Assembly (NCBI GenBank): GCA_963756975.1
Contig: CAVWPS010000002.1
Coordinates: forward strand, 1,488,001 to 1,552,000
DNA from: CAVRQM01 sp963756975
Lineage (GTDB): Bacteria; Pseudomonadota; Alphaproteobacteria; Acetobacterales; Acetobacteraceae
Reading direction: 5' to 3'
Length of the DNA: 64,000 nt
Part shown: one piece after another, positions 44,148 to 53,001 of the stretch
Layout: the number at the start of each line of letters is the position of its first letter
How positions within the stretch are numbered: the stretch's first letter is position 1
Made by a program: the position numbers and the translations under genes
The notes under the pieces: generated by a model
What the model saw: the letters and a program-made list of their open reading frames with translations, nothing else
What the model was told of the DNA's origin: nothing
The model's database searches: none

Positions 44148-45062
44148 CTAACTCCGTTGCGGCATGGAGTCGGGCACGACACTGGCGACGATCGACGCGT
44201 CGAGCGCCTCGTATCCCGCGTAGTCGATGGCCGCGTACAATTCGGCCCGCGTCTGCATGCGCTCGATCTGGCCGTGCGTGCCGCCGTCGCGCGCGATCGC
44301 CGCATACAGTTCGGCCTGCGCCTTGTTCGCCACGCGCAGCGACGAGACCGGCCAGATCACGAGCGAGTAGCCCATGTCGGCGAACTCGGCCTGGGTGAAG
44401 AACGGCGTGCGCCCGAACTCCGTCATGTTGGCGAGCAACGGGACACCCGGCATCGCGGCGGCGAAGGCGCGGAACATCTCGGCCGTGACCAACGCCTCGG
44501 GGAAGATCGCGTCGGCACCGGCGTCGAGGTACAGCCGAGCGCGCGCGACCGCCGCGTCGAACCCCTCGCTCGCCGCCGCGTCGGTGCGGGCGAAGATCAT
44601 CGCGTGGCGGCGCGCGCGGGACGCCGCGGTGATCTTCGCCGCCATGTCGCGGGGATCGGCCAGCTTCTTGTCGTTCAGATGGCCGCACTTCTTCGGCAGC
44701 AGCTGATCTTCGATATGCAGCGCCGCCGCCCCGGCATTCTCGAACGCGCGCACGGTCGCCATCACGTTCAGCGCCTCGCCGTATCCCGTGTCGGCGTCGA
44801 CCAGAACAGGAAGTCCGGCGCGCGCGACCTGCCTGATGTAGAAGCAGACTTCGTCGACGGTGATGATGCCGAGATCGGGCAATCCCATGGCGGCCGTCAT
44901 CGCGGCACCCGACAGATACAGCGCCTGAAATCCCGCGTCGCGCGCCTGCATCGCGGCCATGCCGTTATGGGCACCGGGCATCGCGAGGCAGCCCGGCCGC
45001 GACACCAGTGCCCGCAGCCGGTCGCCGGCGGGGGCCGCGTCGGGTTCGGTGAGCCAGGTCAC
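44148..45062 (-). CDS. prpB: Isocitrate lyase/PEP mutase family protein, probable methylisocitrate lyase
   Basis: A 304-aa TIM-barrel lyase. The substrate blocks are PGCLAMPGAHNGMAAMQARDAGFQALYLSGAAM, PVLVDADTGYGEALNVMATVRAFENAGAAALHIEDQLLPKKCGHLNDKKL with the catalytic KKCGH, and DAIFPEALVTAEMFRAFA and LLANMTEFGRTPFFT. The KKCGHL and NMTEFG blocks match methylisocitrate lyase, which yields succinate and pyruvate. Some homologues are oxaloacetate decarboxylases. GTG 45062 overlaps the prpC stop (GTGA), and its placement after prpD-prpC supports the methylcitrate role. Confidence 0.88.
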   Translation of the reverse strand: MTWLTEPDAAPAGDRLRALVSRPGCLAMPGAHNGMAAMQARDAGFQALYLSGAAMTAAMGLPDLGIITVDEVCFYIRQVARAGLPVLVDADTGYGEALNVMATVRAFENAGAAALHIEDQLLPKKCGHLNDKKLADPRDMAAKITAASRARRHAMIFARTDAAASEGFDAAVARARLYLDAGADAIFPEALVTAEMFRAFAAAMPGVPLLANMTEFGRTPFFTQAEFADMGYSLVIWPVSSLRVANKAQAELYAAIARDGGTHGQIERMQTRAELYAAIDYAGYEALDASIVASVVPDSMPQRS

Positions 45063-46204
45063 GGGCGCGCCTCGATCGGGACGAACGCCAGATCCTCGGG
45101 GCCGGTGTAGTTCGCACTCGGCCGGATGATCTTGCCGTCCTGGCGCTGCTCGATCGCGTGCGCGGACCAGCCGGATGTGCGCGCGATGACGAACAGCGGC
45201 GTGAACATCGCCACCGGGATGCGCATCAGGTCGTACGCGACGGCGCTGAACCAATCGAGGTTCGGGAACATGCGTTTCGCGTCGGCCATGACGCTCTCGA
45301 TCCGCTCGGCGATCGTGAACAACGCGGTGTCGTGCTGCTGCTCGGCCAAGTGGTTCGCGACGCGCTTGATGACGACGTTGCGCGGATCGCTGATCGTATA
45401 CACCGGATGTCCGAAGCCGATCACGACCTCCTTCGCCGCGACCCGCGCGCGAATGTCGGTCTCGGCCGCGTCGGCACCGTCGTAACGCCGCTGGATTTCG
45501 AGTGCCGCTTCGTTCGCACCGCCGTGCTTCGGCCCGCGCAACGCGCCGATGCCGGCGGTGATCGCGCTGTACAGGTCGGAACCGGTTCCGGTCACGACAC
45601 GCACCGCGAACGTCGACGCGTTGAACTCATGTTCGGCATACAAAATCAGCGACGTGTGCATCGCGCGCACCCAGTCCGCTTGCGGCGGAACGCCGTGCAG
45701 CATGTGCAGGAAATGCCCGCCGATGCTGTCGTCGTCGGTCTCCGTCTCGATCCGCTTTCCGTGCTGCGTCCAGTGGTGCCAGTAGACGAGCATCGAGCCG
45801 AAACACGCCATCAGCCGGTCGGCGATCGCGCGCGCGCCCTCGGCCGGCTGCTTGTCGCTTTCGGGCGTGAGGCAGCCGAGCGCCGAGCAGCCGGTTCGCA
45901 GCACGTCCATCGGATGCGTCGCGGCCGGCAGCGTCTCCAGCACCGTCTTCAGCAACGCGGGCAGGCCGCGCATCGATTTGAGCTTCGCCTTGTAGGCAGC
46001 CAGTTCCGTGGTGTTCGGCAGATGGCCGTGCACGAGCAGGTGCGCCACCTCCTCGAACTCGGAGGTCTCGGCGATGTCGAGAATGTCGTAGCCGCGATAG
46101 TGCAGATCGTTGCCGCTGCGCCCGACCGAGCACAGCGCGGTGTTGCCTGCGGTCACACCGGACAGGGCGACGGATTTCTTCGGTTTGAACGCCGTGTCGG
46201 ACAT
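45059..46204 (-). CDS. prpC: 2-methylcitrate synthase
   Basis: A 381-aa small-form citrate synthase. KKSVALSGVTAGNTALCSVGRSGNDLHYRGYDILDIA is the 2-methylcitrate synthase opening. SEFEEVAHLLVHGHLPN, THPMDVLRTGCSALG, ILYAEHEFNASTFAVRVVTGTGSDLYSAITAGIGALRGPKHGGANEAAL (substrate His and neighbours) and GFGHPVYTISDPRN (second His) follow. It condenses propionyl-CoA with oxaloacetate. ATG 46204 shares a base with the prpD stop once prpD is corrected. The uncorrected frame joins prpD to prpC artificially. Confidence 0.93.
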   Translation of the reverse strand: MSDTAFKPKKSVALSGVTAGNTALCSVGRSGNDLHYRGYDILDIAETSEFEEVAHLLVHGHLPNTTELAAYKAKLKSMRGLPALLKTVLETLPAATHPMDVLRTGCSALGCLTPESDKQPAEGARAIADRLMACFGSMLVYWHHWTQHGKRIETETDDDSIGGHFLHMLHGVPPQADWVRAMHTSLILYAEHEFNASTFAVRVVTGTGSDLYSAITAGIGALRGPKHGGANEAALEIQRRYDGADAAETDIRARVAAKEVVIGFGHPVYTISDPRNVVIKRVANHLAEQQHDTALFTIAERIESVMADAKRMFPNLDWFSAVAYDLMRIPVAMFTPLFVIARTSGWSAHAIEQRQDGKIIRPSANYTGPEDLAFVPIEARP

Positions 46205-47698
46205 CAGAAAATCCCTCCGCGTCCGACCGGCAGATTGCCGACGACGACGTTCAGCCCGGCAAGGTCCGCGTGCGTGAGCGAGCCGAGCCGGTCGACGGTG
46301 GCGAGAAAACGGTCCGCCTCGTCCGCGTGCAGCAGACCCGTCGGCGAGCGTGCGAAACTTGCGCACGTAATCGGGCCGCGTCCACGGGGTCGCGCCGAGC
46401 GGGTGCGCGTTCGCGACCGCCTTTTCGCCGGCGATCTCGCGGCCGTCGTCCATGGTGATGGCGATCCGCCCGCCGAACGCCTTTTGCGCCGGATCGTCGG
46501 TGTGATAGCGCGCCGTCCACTCCGGCACTTCCTCGGTCGCGATCTTGCGCCATAGCGCCACCGTATCGGCGCGGTTCGCACGCGCCGGCGCATAACTGCG
46601 CTCGTGGTGCCACGCGCCGTCCTGCAACGCGACGGCGACGATGTACATGATCGAGTGGTCGAGCGTCTCCCGGCTCGCGCCCGGATCGAATTTTTGCGGG
46701 TCGTTGGATCCGGTGCCGATGACGTAGTGCGTGTGGTGGCTGGTCGAGATTTTCACCGCGACGACGCGGTCCCAATCCGAGACCTGGCGGCCGAGTTCGA
46801 ACGCCAGATCGATCAGCGCCTGGCTTTGGTACTCGGCCGAGTGCTCCTTCGTATACGTGTCCATGATCGCGCGCTTCGGCTCGCCCTTGGACGGCATCGG
46901 CACGGTGTAGCGGGCGTCGCGACCGTCCAGCATCCGTGCCACGACGGAATCCTCGCCCTCGTAGATCGGGCTCGGCGCGCCCTCGCCGCGCATCGCGCGA
47001 TCCACCGCCTCGATCGCGAGCTTGCCGGCGTGCGCGGGGGCGAACGCCTTCCAGCTGCTGATCTCGCCCTTGCGGCTCTGCCGTGTCGCCGTCGTGACAT
47101 GCAGCGCCTGCTGCACCGCCTGATACACCACGTCCGTCGGCAGCCCGAGCAGCGTGCCGATCCCGGCGGCGGCGGATGGGCCGAGATGGGCGACGTGGTC
47201 GATCTTGTGCTTATGCAGGCTGATCCCGCGCACGAGGTTGCACTGCACCTCGTACCCCGTCGCGATCGCCCGGATCAGCGCCGCGCCGTCGCGCCCGCAC
47301 TGCTGTGCGACGGCCAGGATCGGCGGGATGTTGTCGCCCGGATGGCTGTACTCGGCCGCCAGGAACGTGTCGTGGTAATCGAGTTCCCGGACCGCCGTGC
47401 CGTTCGCCCAAGCGGCCCACTCGGCGTCCACGCGCACGCCCGGATCGCAGCCGAACACGGTGGCACCGCCTGCACGGGGATGGGCCAGCGCCTGATCGCG
47501 CGCCGTCGTCGGCGGTCCGCGCCTGACAGAGGCGATGGCGACCGCCGCGTTGTCGATGATCCGGTTGCCGATCATCTCGGCCACGTCGTCGGCCACCGGC
47601 ACAGGGTCGGTGGCGGTCTCGGCGATCAGCCACGCCAGCTGTTTCTCGCGCGGCAGACGCTCCGCCTCGGGGTGGACGGTCAGCGCATGCTCGATCAT
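46204..47698 (-). CDS. prpD: 2-methylcitrate dehydratase (MmgE/PrpD), carrying one extra base
   Basis: A 497-aa PrpD after correction. Blocks include MIGNRIIDNAAVAIASVRRGP, RELDYHDTFLAAEYSHPGDNIPPILAVAQQ, NLVRGISLHKHKIDHVAHLGPSAAAGIGTLLGL, SSWKAFAPAHAGKLAIEAVDRAMRGE and KRAIMDTYTKEHSAEYQSQALIDLA. The last ~50 residues (LLHADEADRFLATVDRL to VGRGGIF) are in another frame. One extra A at 46336 on the plus strand explains it. It dehydrates 2-methylcitrate to 2-methyl-cis-aconitate. It starts 84 nt from the divergent prpE gene and leads prpD-prpC-prpB-hxlB. Confidence 0.9.
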
Positions 47699-47782
47699 CG
47701 GGGCCTCTTGTTTCGGCTGGGCGGCGGTGGTCCCTTATCCGTCGGGTGCGACCCAAAGTCGATCCGAGGGGGATTTTAACGG

Positions 47783-49687
47783 ATGGACGCAGGCGCGCGA
47801 CACGCGGCCGAGCTGGCAAGAAGCCTGCGCGATCCGGTGGCGTATTGGGGCGAGGCGGCCCGGAAGATCGACTGGCGCGTGCCGCCCGCGACCGTGTTCG
47901 ACCCGTCGTCGGGCCCCTACGGACGCTGGTTCCCGGACGGGGTGATGAACACCGCCGAAAACTGCCTCGACCGTCACGTCGCCGCCGGTTTCGGCGACCG
48001 GATCGCGGTGATCGCGGACAGCGCCATGACGGGCCAGGTCATCGAAAATCACATACGCCGTGATGACCGGACCGGGTGGCCCGCGTCGCCGGCGCGCTCG
48101 CGTCGCTCGGGGTGACCAAGGGCGACCGGGTGATCGTCTACATGCCGATGATCGCCGAGGCGCTGATCGGCATGCTGGCCTGCGCCCGGCTGGGGGCCGT
48201 GCATTCGGTCGTGTTCGGCGGCTTCGCGGCGCCGGAACTCGCCAAGCGGATCGACGACGCGCGGCCGGTCGCGGTCCTCGCCGCGTCCTGCGGGCTCGAG
48301 CCTGGCAAAACGGTGCTCTACAAACCGCTGCTGGACGCGGCGATCGGGATGGCGGCCCACAAGCCCGCCGCCTGCCTGATCTTTCAACGCGAGCAGGCCG
48401 CCGCCGATATGACCGAGGGTCGCGACCACGACTGGGCGTCGCTGGAGGCGGCCGCCACCCCGCACCCGCCGGTGCCGGTCGCGGCCACCGACCCGCTCTA
48501 TATCCTCTACACGTCCGGCACGACCGGGCGGCCGAAGGGGGTCGTGCGCGACAATGGCGGCCATGCGGTGGCACTGCGCCATTCCATCGACCTGATCTAT
48601 GGCCTGTCCGCCGGTGAGGTGATGTGGACCGCGTCCGATGTCGGCTGGGTCGTCGGCCACAGCTACATCGTCTACGCGCCGCTGCTCGCCGGGCTGACCA
48701 CGGTCGTCTTCGAGGGCAAACCGGTCGGCACGCCCGATGCCGGCGCGTTCTGGCGGGTCTGCGCGCGGCACGGGGTCGCTGGCCTATTCACGGCACCGAC
48801 CGCGTTGCGCGCAATAAAGCAGGCCGATCCGGATGGCGCGATGCTGCGCGGGCACGATCTGTCAGCGTTGCGCACCCTGTTCCTGGCGGGCGAGCGGTGC
48901 GATCCGCCGACCTCGGTCTGGATCGCCTCGCTGCTCGACAAGCCGGTGGTCGATCATTGGTGGCAGACCGAGACGGGCTGGGCGATCACCGCCGGCTTTC
49001 GCGGCCTCGGCCTGTTCGCGCCGAAACCCGGCAGCGGCGGACGGCCGTCGCCGGGCTACGATCTGGCCGTGCTCGACGACCACGGCGCGGAGATCACGGA
49101 CGGCGAGACGGTCGGCAACCTCGCCCTTCGTCTGCCGCTGCCGCCCGGTTGTGCCCCGACGCTGTGGGGCGACGATGCGCGGTTCGTGTCGAGCTACCTC
49201 GCCGACTTTCCCGGCTGGTATCGCACCGGCGACGCGGGCCGGATCGACGCGGACGGCGACGTCTGGGTGATGGGACGGACGGACGACGTGATCAACGTCG
49301 CCGGCCACCGCCTGTCGACCGGTGCGATCGAGGAGGTGCTGGCCGCGCACCCCGACGTCGCCGAGTGCGCGGTCGTCGGCGCGCACGACGACATCAAGGG
49401 TCAGGTGCCGCTCGGCCTGTTCGTGCTGAAGGCCGGGGTGGTGCGCGATCCGGCCGAGATCGCGGCCGAGCTGGTCGCATTGGTGCGCGAGCGGATCGGC
49501 CCGGTCGCCGCCTTCCGCGACGCGCGCGCGGTCGAGCGGCTGCCGAAAACGCGGTCCGGAAAGATCCTGCGCGCGACGATCCGTGGCCTCGCCGACCGCA
49601 CCAACCCCGTCGTGCCGCCCACGATCGACGACGCCAGCGTGCTCGACGCGATTTCTCGCGTGCTTCACCCGGAGGATATTCGTCTGA
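47783..49687 (+). CDS. prpE: Propionyl-CoA (acrylyl-CoA) synthetase, carrying two or three extra bases
   Basis: An acetyl-CoA-synthetase-like ligase of the PrpE type. The N-terminus is YWGEAARKIDWRVPPATVFD, AENCLDRHVAAGFGDRIAVI and MTGQVIE. Extra bases in AAAA (48045-48048) and near 48069 hide EITYAVMTDRVARVAGALASLG. After them come MPMIAEALIGMLACARLGAVHSVVFGGFA, YILYTSGTTGRPKGVVRDNGGH (P-loop), VDHWWQTETGWAI, WYRTGDAGRIDADGDVWVMGRTDDVINVAGHRLSTGAIEEV and the catalytic Lys in KTRSGKILRATI. Ending at TGA 49685-49687 would give 633 aa and a TGATG join to acuI; as read, the frame runs on into acuI. Confidence 0.85.
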
Positions 49688-50667
49688 TGCGGGCCATCGT
49701 GCTGACCAAGACGGACGGCGCGCCGTCGGCCGAGCTGACCGAGTTCGACGAAGCCGGGCTGATGCCGGGCGAGGTCACGATCCGGGTCGGCCACTCGACG
49801 CTGAACTACAAGGACGGTCTCGCGATCGCCCGGGGTGCCCCGGTGGTGCGACGCTGGCCGATGATCCCCGGCATCGACGCGGCCGGCGTGGTCGAGCACA
49901 GCGACGATCCGCAATGGGCGGCGGGCGACGCGGTAATCGTCAACGGCTGGGGCATGGGCGAGAGCCACCTGGGCGCCTACGCCGAGCGCATCCGCGTTCC
50001 AGCCGCGTGGCCGATCCGGATTCCGTCCGGCATGAGCTCCGCGCGCGCGATGGCCATCGGGACAGCCGGCTACACGGCGATGCTGAGCGTGCTGGCGCTG
50101 GAGCGGCACGGCCTCACCCCGGCCGACGGTGCCGCCTTGGTGACGGGTGCGGCCGGTGGCGTCGGATCGGTCGCGGTCGCGTTACTGTCACGGCTGGGCT
50201 GGCGCGTGATCGCCAGCACCGGGCGCGTGGCCGAGGCGGATTACCTGAAAAGCTTGGGCGCGGCCGAAATTATCGACCGGGCGGAGTTGTCGGCACCCGC
50301 AAAACCGCTCGCGCGGGAACGGTGGGCGGTGGCGGTCGACAGCGTCGGGTCGACGACGCTGGCGAGCGTTCTGGCCGGCACGCGCGCGGGTGGTGCCGTC
50401 GCCGCGTGCGGACTCGCGGGCGGGATGGACCTGCCGGGCAGCGTCGCCCCGTTCATCTTGCGCGGCGTCGCCCTGTTCGGCATCGACAGCGTGATGTGCC
50501 CGCGCCCGCGCCGGATCGAGGCATGGTCGCGGCTCGCCACCGACCTCGATCCCGAGGCCCTGGCACGGATGACGCGGCTGGTCGGGCTCGACGAGGTCAT
50601 CGGCCTCGCGCCCGACATCCTGGACGGCAAGGTGCGCGGCCGGATCGTGGTCGAGGTCGCTCCATAA
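49687..50667 (+). CDS. acuI: Acrylyl-CoA reductase-type MDR oxidoreductase
   Basis: A 326-aa zinc-free medium-chain dehydrogenase/reductase of the AcuI/YhdH family. MRAIVLTKTDGAPSAELTEFDE is followed by VTIRVGHSTLNYKDGLAIARGAPVVRRWPMIPGIDAAGVVE, typical AcuI wording with NYKD. GESHLGAYAERIRV, AIGTAGYTAMLSVLALERHGLTPADG, VTGAAGGVGSVAVALLSRLG (NADPH fold) and DSVMCPRPRRIEAWSRLATDLD follow. It reduces acrylyl-CoA to propionyl-CoA. ATG 49687 has GGAGG 11 nt upstream. It sits behind prpE and opposite prpDCB, linking acrylate or 3-hydroxypropionate to the methylcitrate cycle. Confidence 0.9.
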   Translation: MRAIVLTKTDGAPSAELTEFDEAGLMPGEVTIRVGHSTLNYKDGLAIARGAPVVRRWPMIPGIDAAGVVEHSDDPQWAAGDAVIVNGWGMGESHLGAYAERIRVPAAWPIRIPSGMSSARAMAIGTAGYTAMLSVLALERHGLTPADGAALVTGAAGGVGSVAVALLSRLGWRVIASTGRVAEADYLKSLGAAEIIDRAELSAPAKPLARERWAVAVDSVGSTTLASVLAGTRAGGAVAACGLAGGMDLPGSVAPFILRGVALFGIDSVMCPRPRRIEAWSRLATDLDPEALARMTRLVGLDEVIGLAPDILDGKVRGRIVVEVAP

Positions 50668-50691
50668 CACCGCGCCGCGCTGGCCAACGGT

Positions 50692-51531
50692 TTGGGGCTG
50701 GTCGCGATCTGCTCCTGGGGCGCGCTCGCCGCGCTGATCGTGGCGGCCCACGGCCTGCCGCCGCTGCAGATGGTGGGAATGGCGTTTTGCGTCGCGACCG
50801 CCGTCATCGCCGTGCTGGTGACATGGCGGCGCGGATGGGCGCGCGTGCGTCAGCCGCCGGCCGCCCTGGCGCTCGGCGTATTCGGCCTGTTCGGCGAGCA
50901 CGCGCTCTACTTCTCGGCAATCAAGCTGACCGCTCCGGCGGAGGCGAGCCTGATCGCGTATCTCTGGCCGCTGCTGATCGTGCTGTTCGCCGGCCGCGTT
51001 CGGGCGCGCCAGCTCGGCGGTGCCGCGATGGGCCTGCTCGGCACGATGCTGCTGATCGGGGCCGGCGGGACCATCGGGCCGGCACGCTGGCTCGGCGACG
51101 GGCTGGCACTCGCGACCGCGCTGACCTGGTCGAGCTACTCGGTGATGAACCGCCGGTTTTCTGGCGTGCCGAGCGAGGCGATCCTCGGCACCTGTGCCAC
51201 CGTGGCCGCACTCGGGATCGGCTGCCACTTCGCGTTCGAGCCGACGATCCTGCCCAACGCGCGCCAGTTCGCGGCCGTGGTGGCACTCGGCCTCGGGCCG
51301 ACCGGGCTCGCCTTCGTCGCCTGGGACCACGCGACCAAGCACGGCGACCTGCCGCTTCTGGGCGCGCTGTCGTACCTCGCCCCGCTGCTGTCGACCGCGT
51401 TGCTGGTCGCGACCGGGATCAGTGCGCCGAGCTGGACGTTGCCGGCCGCCTGCCTGCTGATCGTCGGCGGCGCGGCGATCGCGAGCCTTAAAACTGGATC
51501 GGCACGAAACCCTGTTCCGTCAGCACCGTGA
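50692..51531 (+). CDS. EamA/DMT-family exporter, YddG-like
   Basis: A 279-aa inner-membrane protein with ten hydrophobic segments in two EamA repeats. LVAICSWGALAALIVAAHGLPPLQMVGMAFCV, HALYFSAIKLTAPAEASLIAYLWPLLIVLFAG and ALTWSSYSVMNRRF are in the first part. LGPTGLAFVAWDHATKHGDLPLLGALSYLAPLLSTALLV is in the second. The LAPA-E-LIAYLWPLLIVLF wording matches YddG, an exporter of aromatic amino acids. The start is unsure: TTG 50692 is used because no ATG precedes the first helix, and a missed frame error near the acuI stop is possible. The 3' end overlaps carbonic anhydrase by 44 bp. Confidence 0.75.
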   Translation: MGLVAICSWGALAALIVAAHGLPPLQMVGMAFCVATAVIAVLVTWRRGWARVRQPPAALALGVFGLFGEHALYFSAIKLTAPAEASLIAYLWPLLIVLFAGRVRARQLGGAAMGLLGTMLLIGAGGTIGPARWLGDGLALATALTWSSYSVMNRRFSGVPSEAILGTCATVAALGIGCHFAFEPTILPNARQFAAVVALGLGPTGLAFVAWDHATKHGDLPLLGALSYLAPLLSTALLVATGISAPSWTLPAACLLIVGGAAIASLKTGSARNPVPSAP

Positions 51532-52103
51532 GCATGCCGGTGTGGATGTCGAACCGGTAGCCGATCAGCTCGAGCTTGCCCTCGGCCTCCGCCTCCGCGA
51601 TCCACGGGAACGTCCGCAGGTTGGCGAGCGACAGGCGCACCACCTCCGTCTCGTAATGGGTCAGCCGCGTGGCGGGATCGTCGTGGTCGTGATCGTGTCC
51701 CATCACCGAGGCCGCCATCCGCATCCACGGCTCGACGAAATCGCGCGCCTCGGCCGGCGCCCCCTCGACCATGGCGCGCACGCCGCCGCATTGCGCGTGA
51801 CCGAGGACGACGATCCGTTTGACGCGCAGCACGCGCACGCCGAACTCCAGTGCCGCACTGGTGCCGTGATAGCCCGCGTCCGGCTGATACGGCGGCACCA
51901 GGCCCGCGACGTTGCGGACCGCGAACAGCTCGCCCGGGAACGGCGCCGAACACGGTCGCCGGATCGACACGGCTGTCGGAGCACGCGACGACCAGCGTCT
52001 CGGGCCGCTGTCCCTTTCGCGACAGAGCCTCGTACCGATCGCGCTCGGCGGGCCAGGTCTCGGCCCGGAATTTGCGGTAGCCGTCGAGAAGCGGGTTGGT
52101 CAC
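51488..52103 (-). CDS. Beta-class carbonic anhydrase, split by one extra base
   Basis: A 204-aa enzyme after correction that hydrates CO2. The first frame holds LLDGYRKFRAETWPAERDRYEAL and LVVACSDSRVDPATVFGAVPG with the zinc ligands Cys-x-Asp-x-Arg. The second holds ELFAVRNVAGLVPPYQPD, VKRIVVLGHAQCGGVRAMVEG (His and Cys ligands) and LIGYRFDIHTGMLTVL. One extra C in the CCC at 51934-51936 breaks them. GTG 52103 overlaps the maf stop (GTGA). HDHDHDD in the middle is an acidic-histidine insert. It replaces the aroE/coaE genes often found after maf. Confidence 0.88.
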
Positions 52104-52705
52104 GTGAGCAGCACTCCGGTCTGGCGCAGGAAATTCAGCAGCGGCAGCAGCGGCAGGCCGAGGATGGCCGAGTGCTCGCCGACGACAGTGTCGAACAACT
52201 GCACCCCCGGACCCTCGATCCGGAAACCGCCGACCGTGGTCAGCACATGCCCGCCCTCGCGCGCCAGATAATCGTCGAGGAAGGCGTCGCCGAACATCCG
52301 CATGGTCAGACGCGGTTTGGCAATATGGTGCCAGACCCGCGTCTCGCCCCGGTACACGACGACGGCCGTGACCAGGACGTGCGTCTGGCCACGCAGCGCC
52401 TGCAGATGGGTTCGCGCTTCCGGGATGGAGTTCGGCTTGTCGAACCAGCGCTCGCCGCAGACCAGCAGCTGATCCGCCCCGATCACCAGCGCATCCGGCG
52501 CGGCTCCGGCGACGCGGAGCGCCTTCAGTTCGGCCAGCAGCACCGCCGTGTCCTCGGCCGACACGCCCTCGGCCCGCGACGACCGCTTGATCTCGCCCTC
52601 GTCGATCGCGGCCGGACGCGCCTCGATCGTCAGGCCGGCGGCCTGCAACAGCGCGAGCCGCGCGGTGGAGGCGCTGGCGAGCAGCAGACGCGGCGTCGTG
52701 GTCAT
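52100..52705 (-). CDS. maf: Maf-family nucleotide pyrophosphatase
   Basis: A 201-aa house-cleaning enzyme that hydrolyses non-canonical or modified NTPs. PRLLLASASTARLALLQAAGL is the family opening (LASASxxR). PAAIDEGEIKRSS, ALVIGADQLLVCGERWFDKPNS with the catalytic Asp region, TTVGGFRIEGPGVQLFDTVVGEHSAILGLPLLPLLNFLRQTGVLL follow. The KP-like FDKPNSIPEA is in place. It is divergent from hemE across the 296-bp putative origin region. In Caulobacter a Maf gene lies close to the origin on the other side from hemE, which supports the origin call. Confidence 0.92.
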   Translation of the reverse strand: MTTTPRLLLASASTARLALLQAAGLTIEARPAAIDEGEIKRSSRAEGVSAEDTAVLLAELKALRVAGAAPDALVIGADQLLVCGERWFDKPNSIPEARTHLQALRGQTHVLVTAVVVYRGETRVWHHIAKPRLTMRMFGDAFLDDYLAREGGHVLTTVGGFRIEGPGVQLFDTVVGEHSAILGLPLLPLLNFLRQTGVLLT

Positions 52706-53001
52706 CGCTTAACCTGTGCTGTGGATAACGGGGGTGACGGGGATACATCCGCATGTCCGGCAGCCGGATGGGAGTCGGGTGGACATGTCCGCGATCGCGA
52801 AGACGTGAGGATGGACCGGGCTATCACGCCGCCGTGACCGGGAAAACCATCGGATCGGGTTTGGCTTCAGACACTTAGAGGACGACGATCCTGGGGATAG
52901 ATGATCGCCGGCCGTCCGCATACGGGGGTACCCCGTCGTCCACAGGGTCCTACTACCCTCTCCCAAAGACCTTTTCAGAATCTTTCTTTAAGAAGGCGCT
53001 C
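52706..53001. other. Candidate chromosomal replication origin between maf and hemE
   Basis: The largest gene-free stretch in the window (296 bp), between divergent maf and hemE. It contains one perfect DnaA box (TGTGGATAA at 52720-52728) and two weaker ones, TGGGGATAG at 52892-52900 and TCGTCCACA at 52936-52944, each with two mismatches. It also has a TTAACC at 52709-52714 (a CtrA-type half site), GANTC methylation sites at 52772-52776 and 52978-52982, and a GGGGTACCCC palindrome at 52925-52934. The hemE-proximal end is relatively AT-rich for this genome (52966-52989). The Caulobacter origin lies beside hemE. The call rests on location and these motifs. The two flanking promoters must also lie here. 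Confidence 0.6.
52720..52728 (-). promoter_or_regulatory. Perfect-consensus DnaA box
   Basis: TGTGGATAA on the plus strand is TTATCCACA on the minus strand, the 9-mer consensus for DnaA. It lies 15 bp upstream of the maf start, within the proposed origin. Confidence 0.65.

Noticed and set aside
45059..47698. An apparent 879-aa PrpD-PrpC fusion
   Set aside because: The extra base at 46336 removes the PrpD stop. Corrected, the two genes join as TGATG.
51488..51531. 44-bp convergent overlap of the EamA exporter and carbonic anhydrase as a sign of an error
   Set aside because: Both proteins end normally for their families. The one frame that would stop the exporter earlier needs two extra bases, so the overlap is kept.
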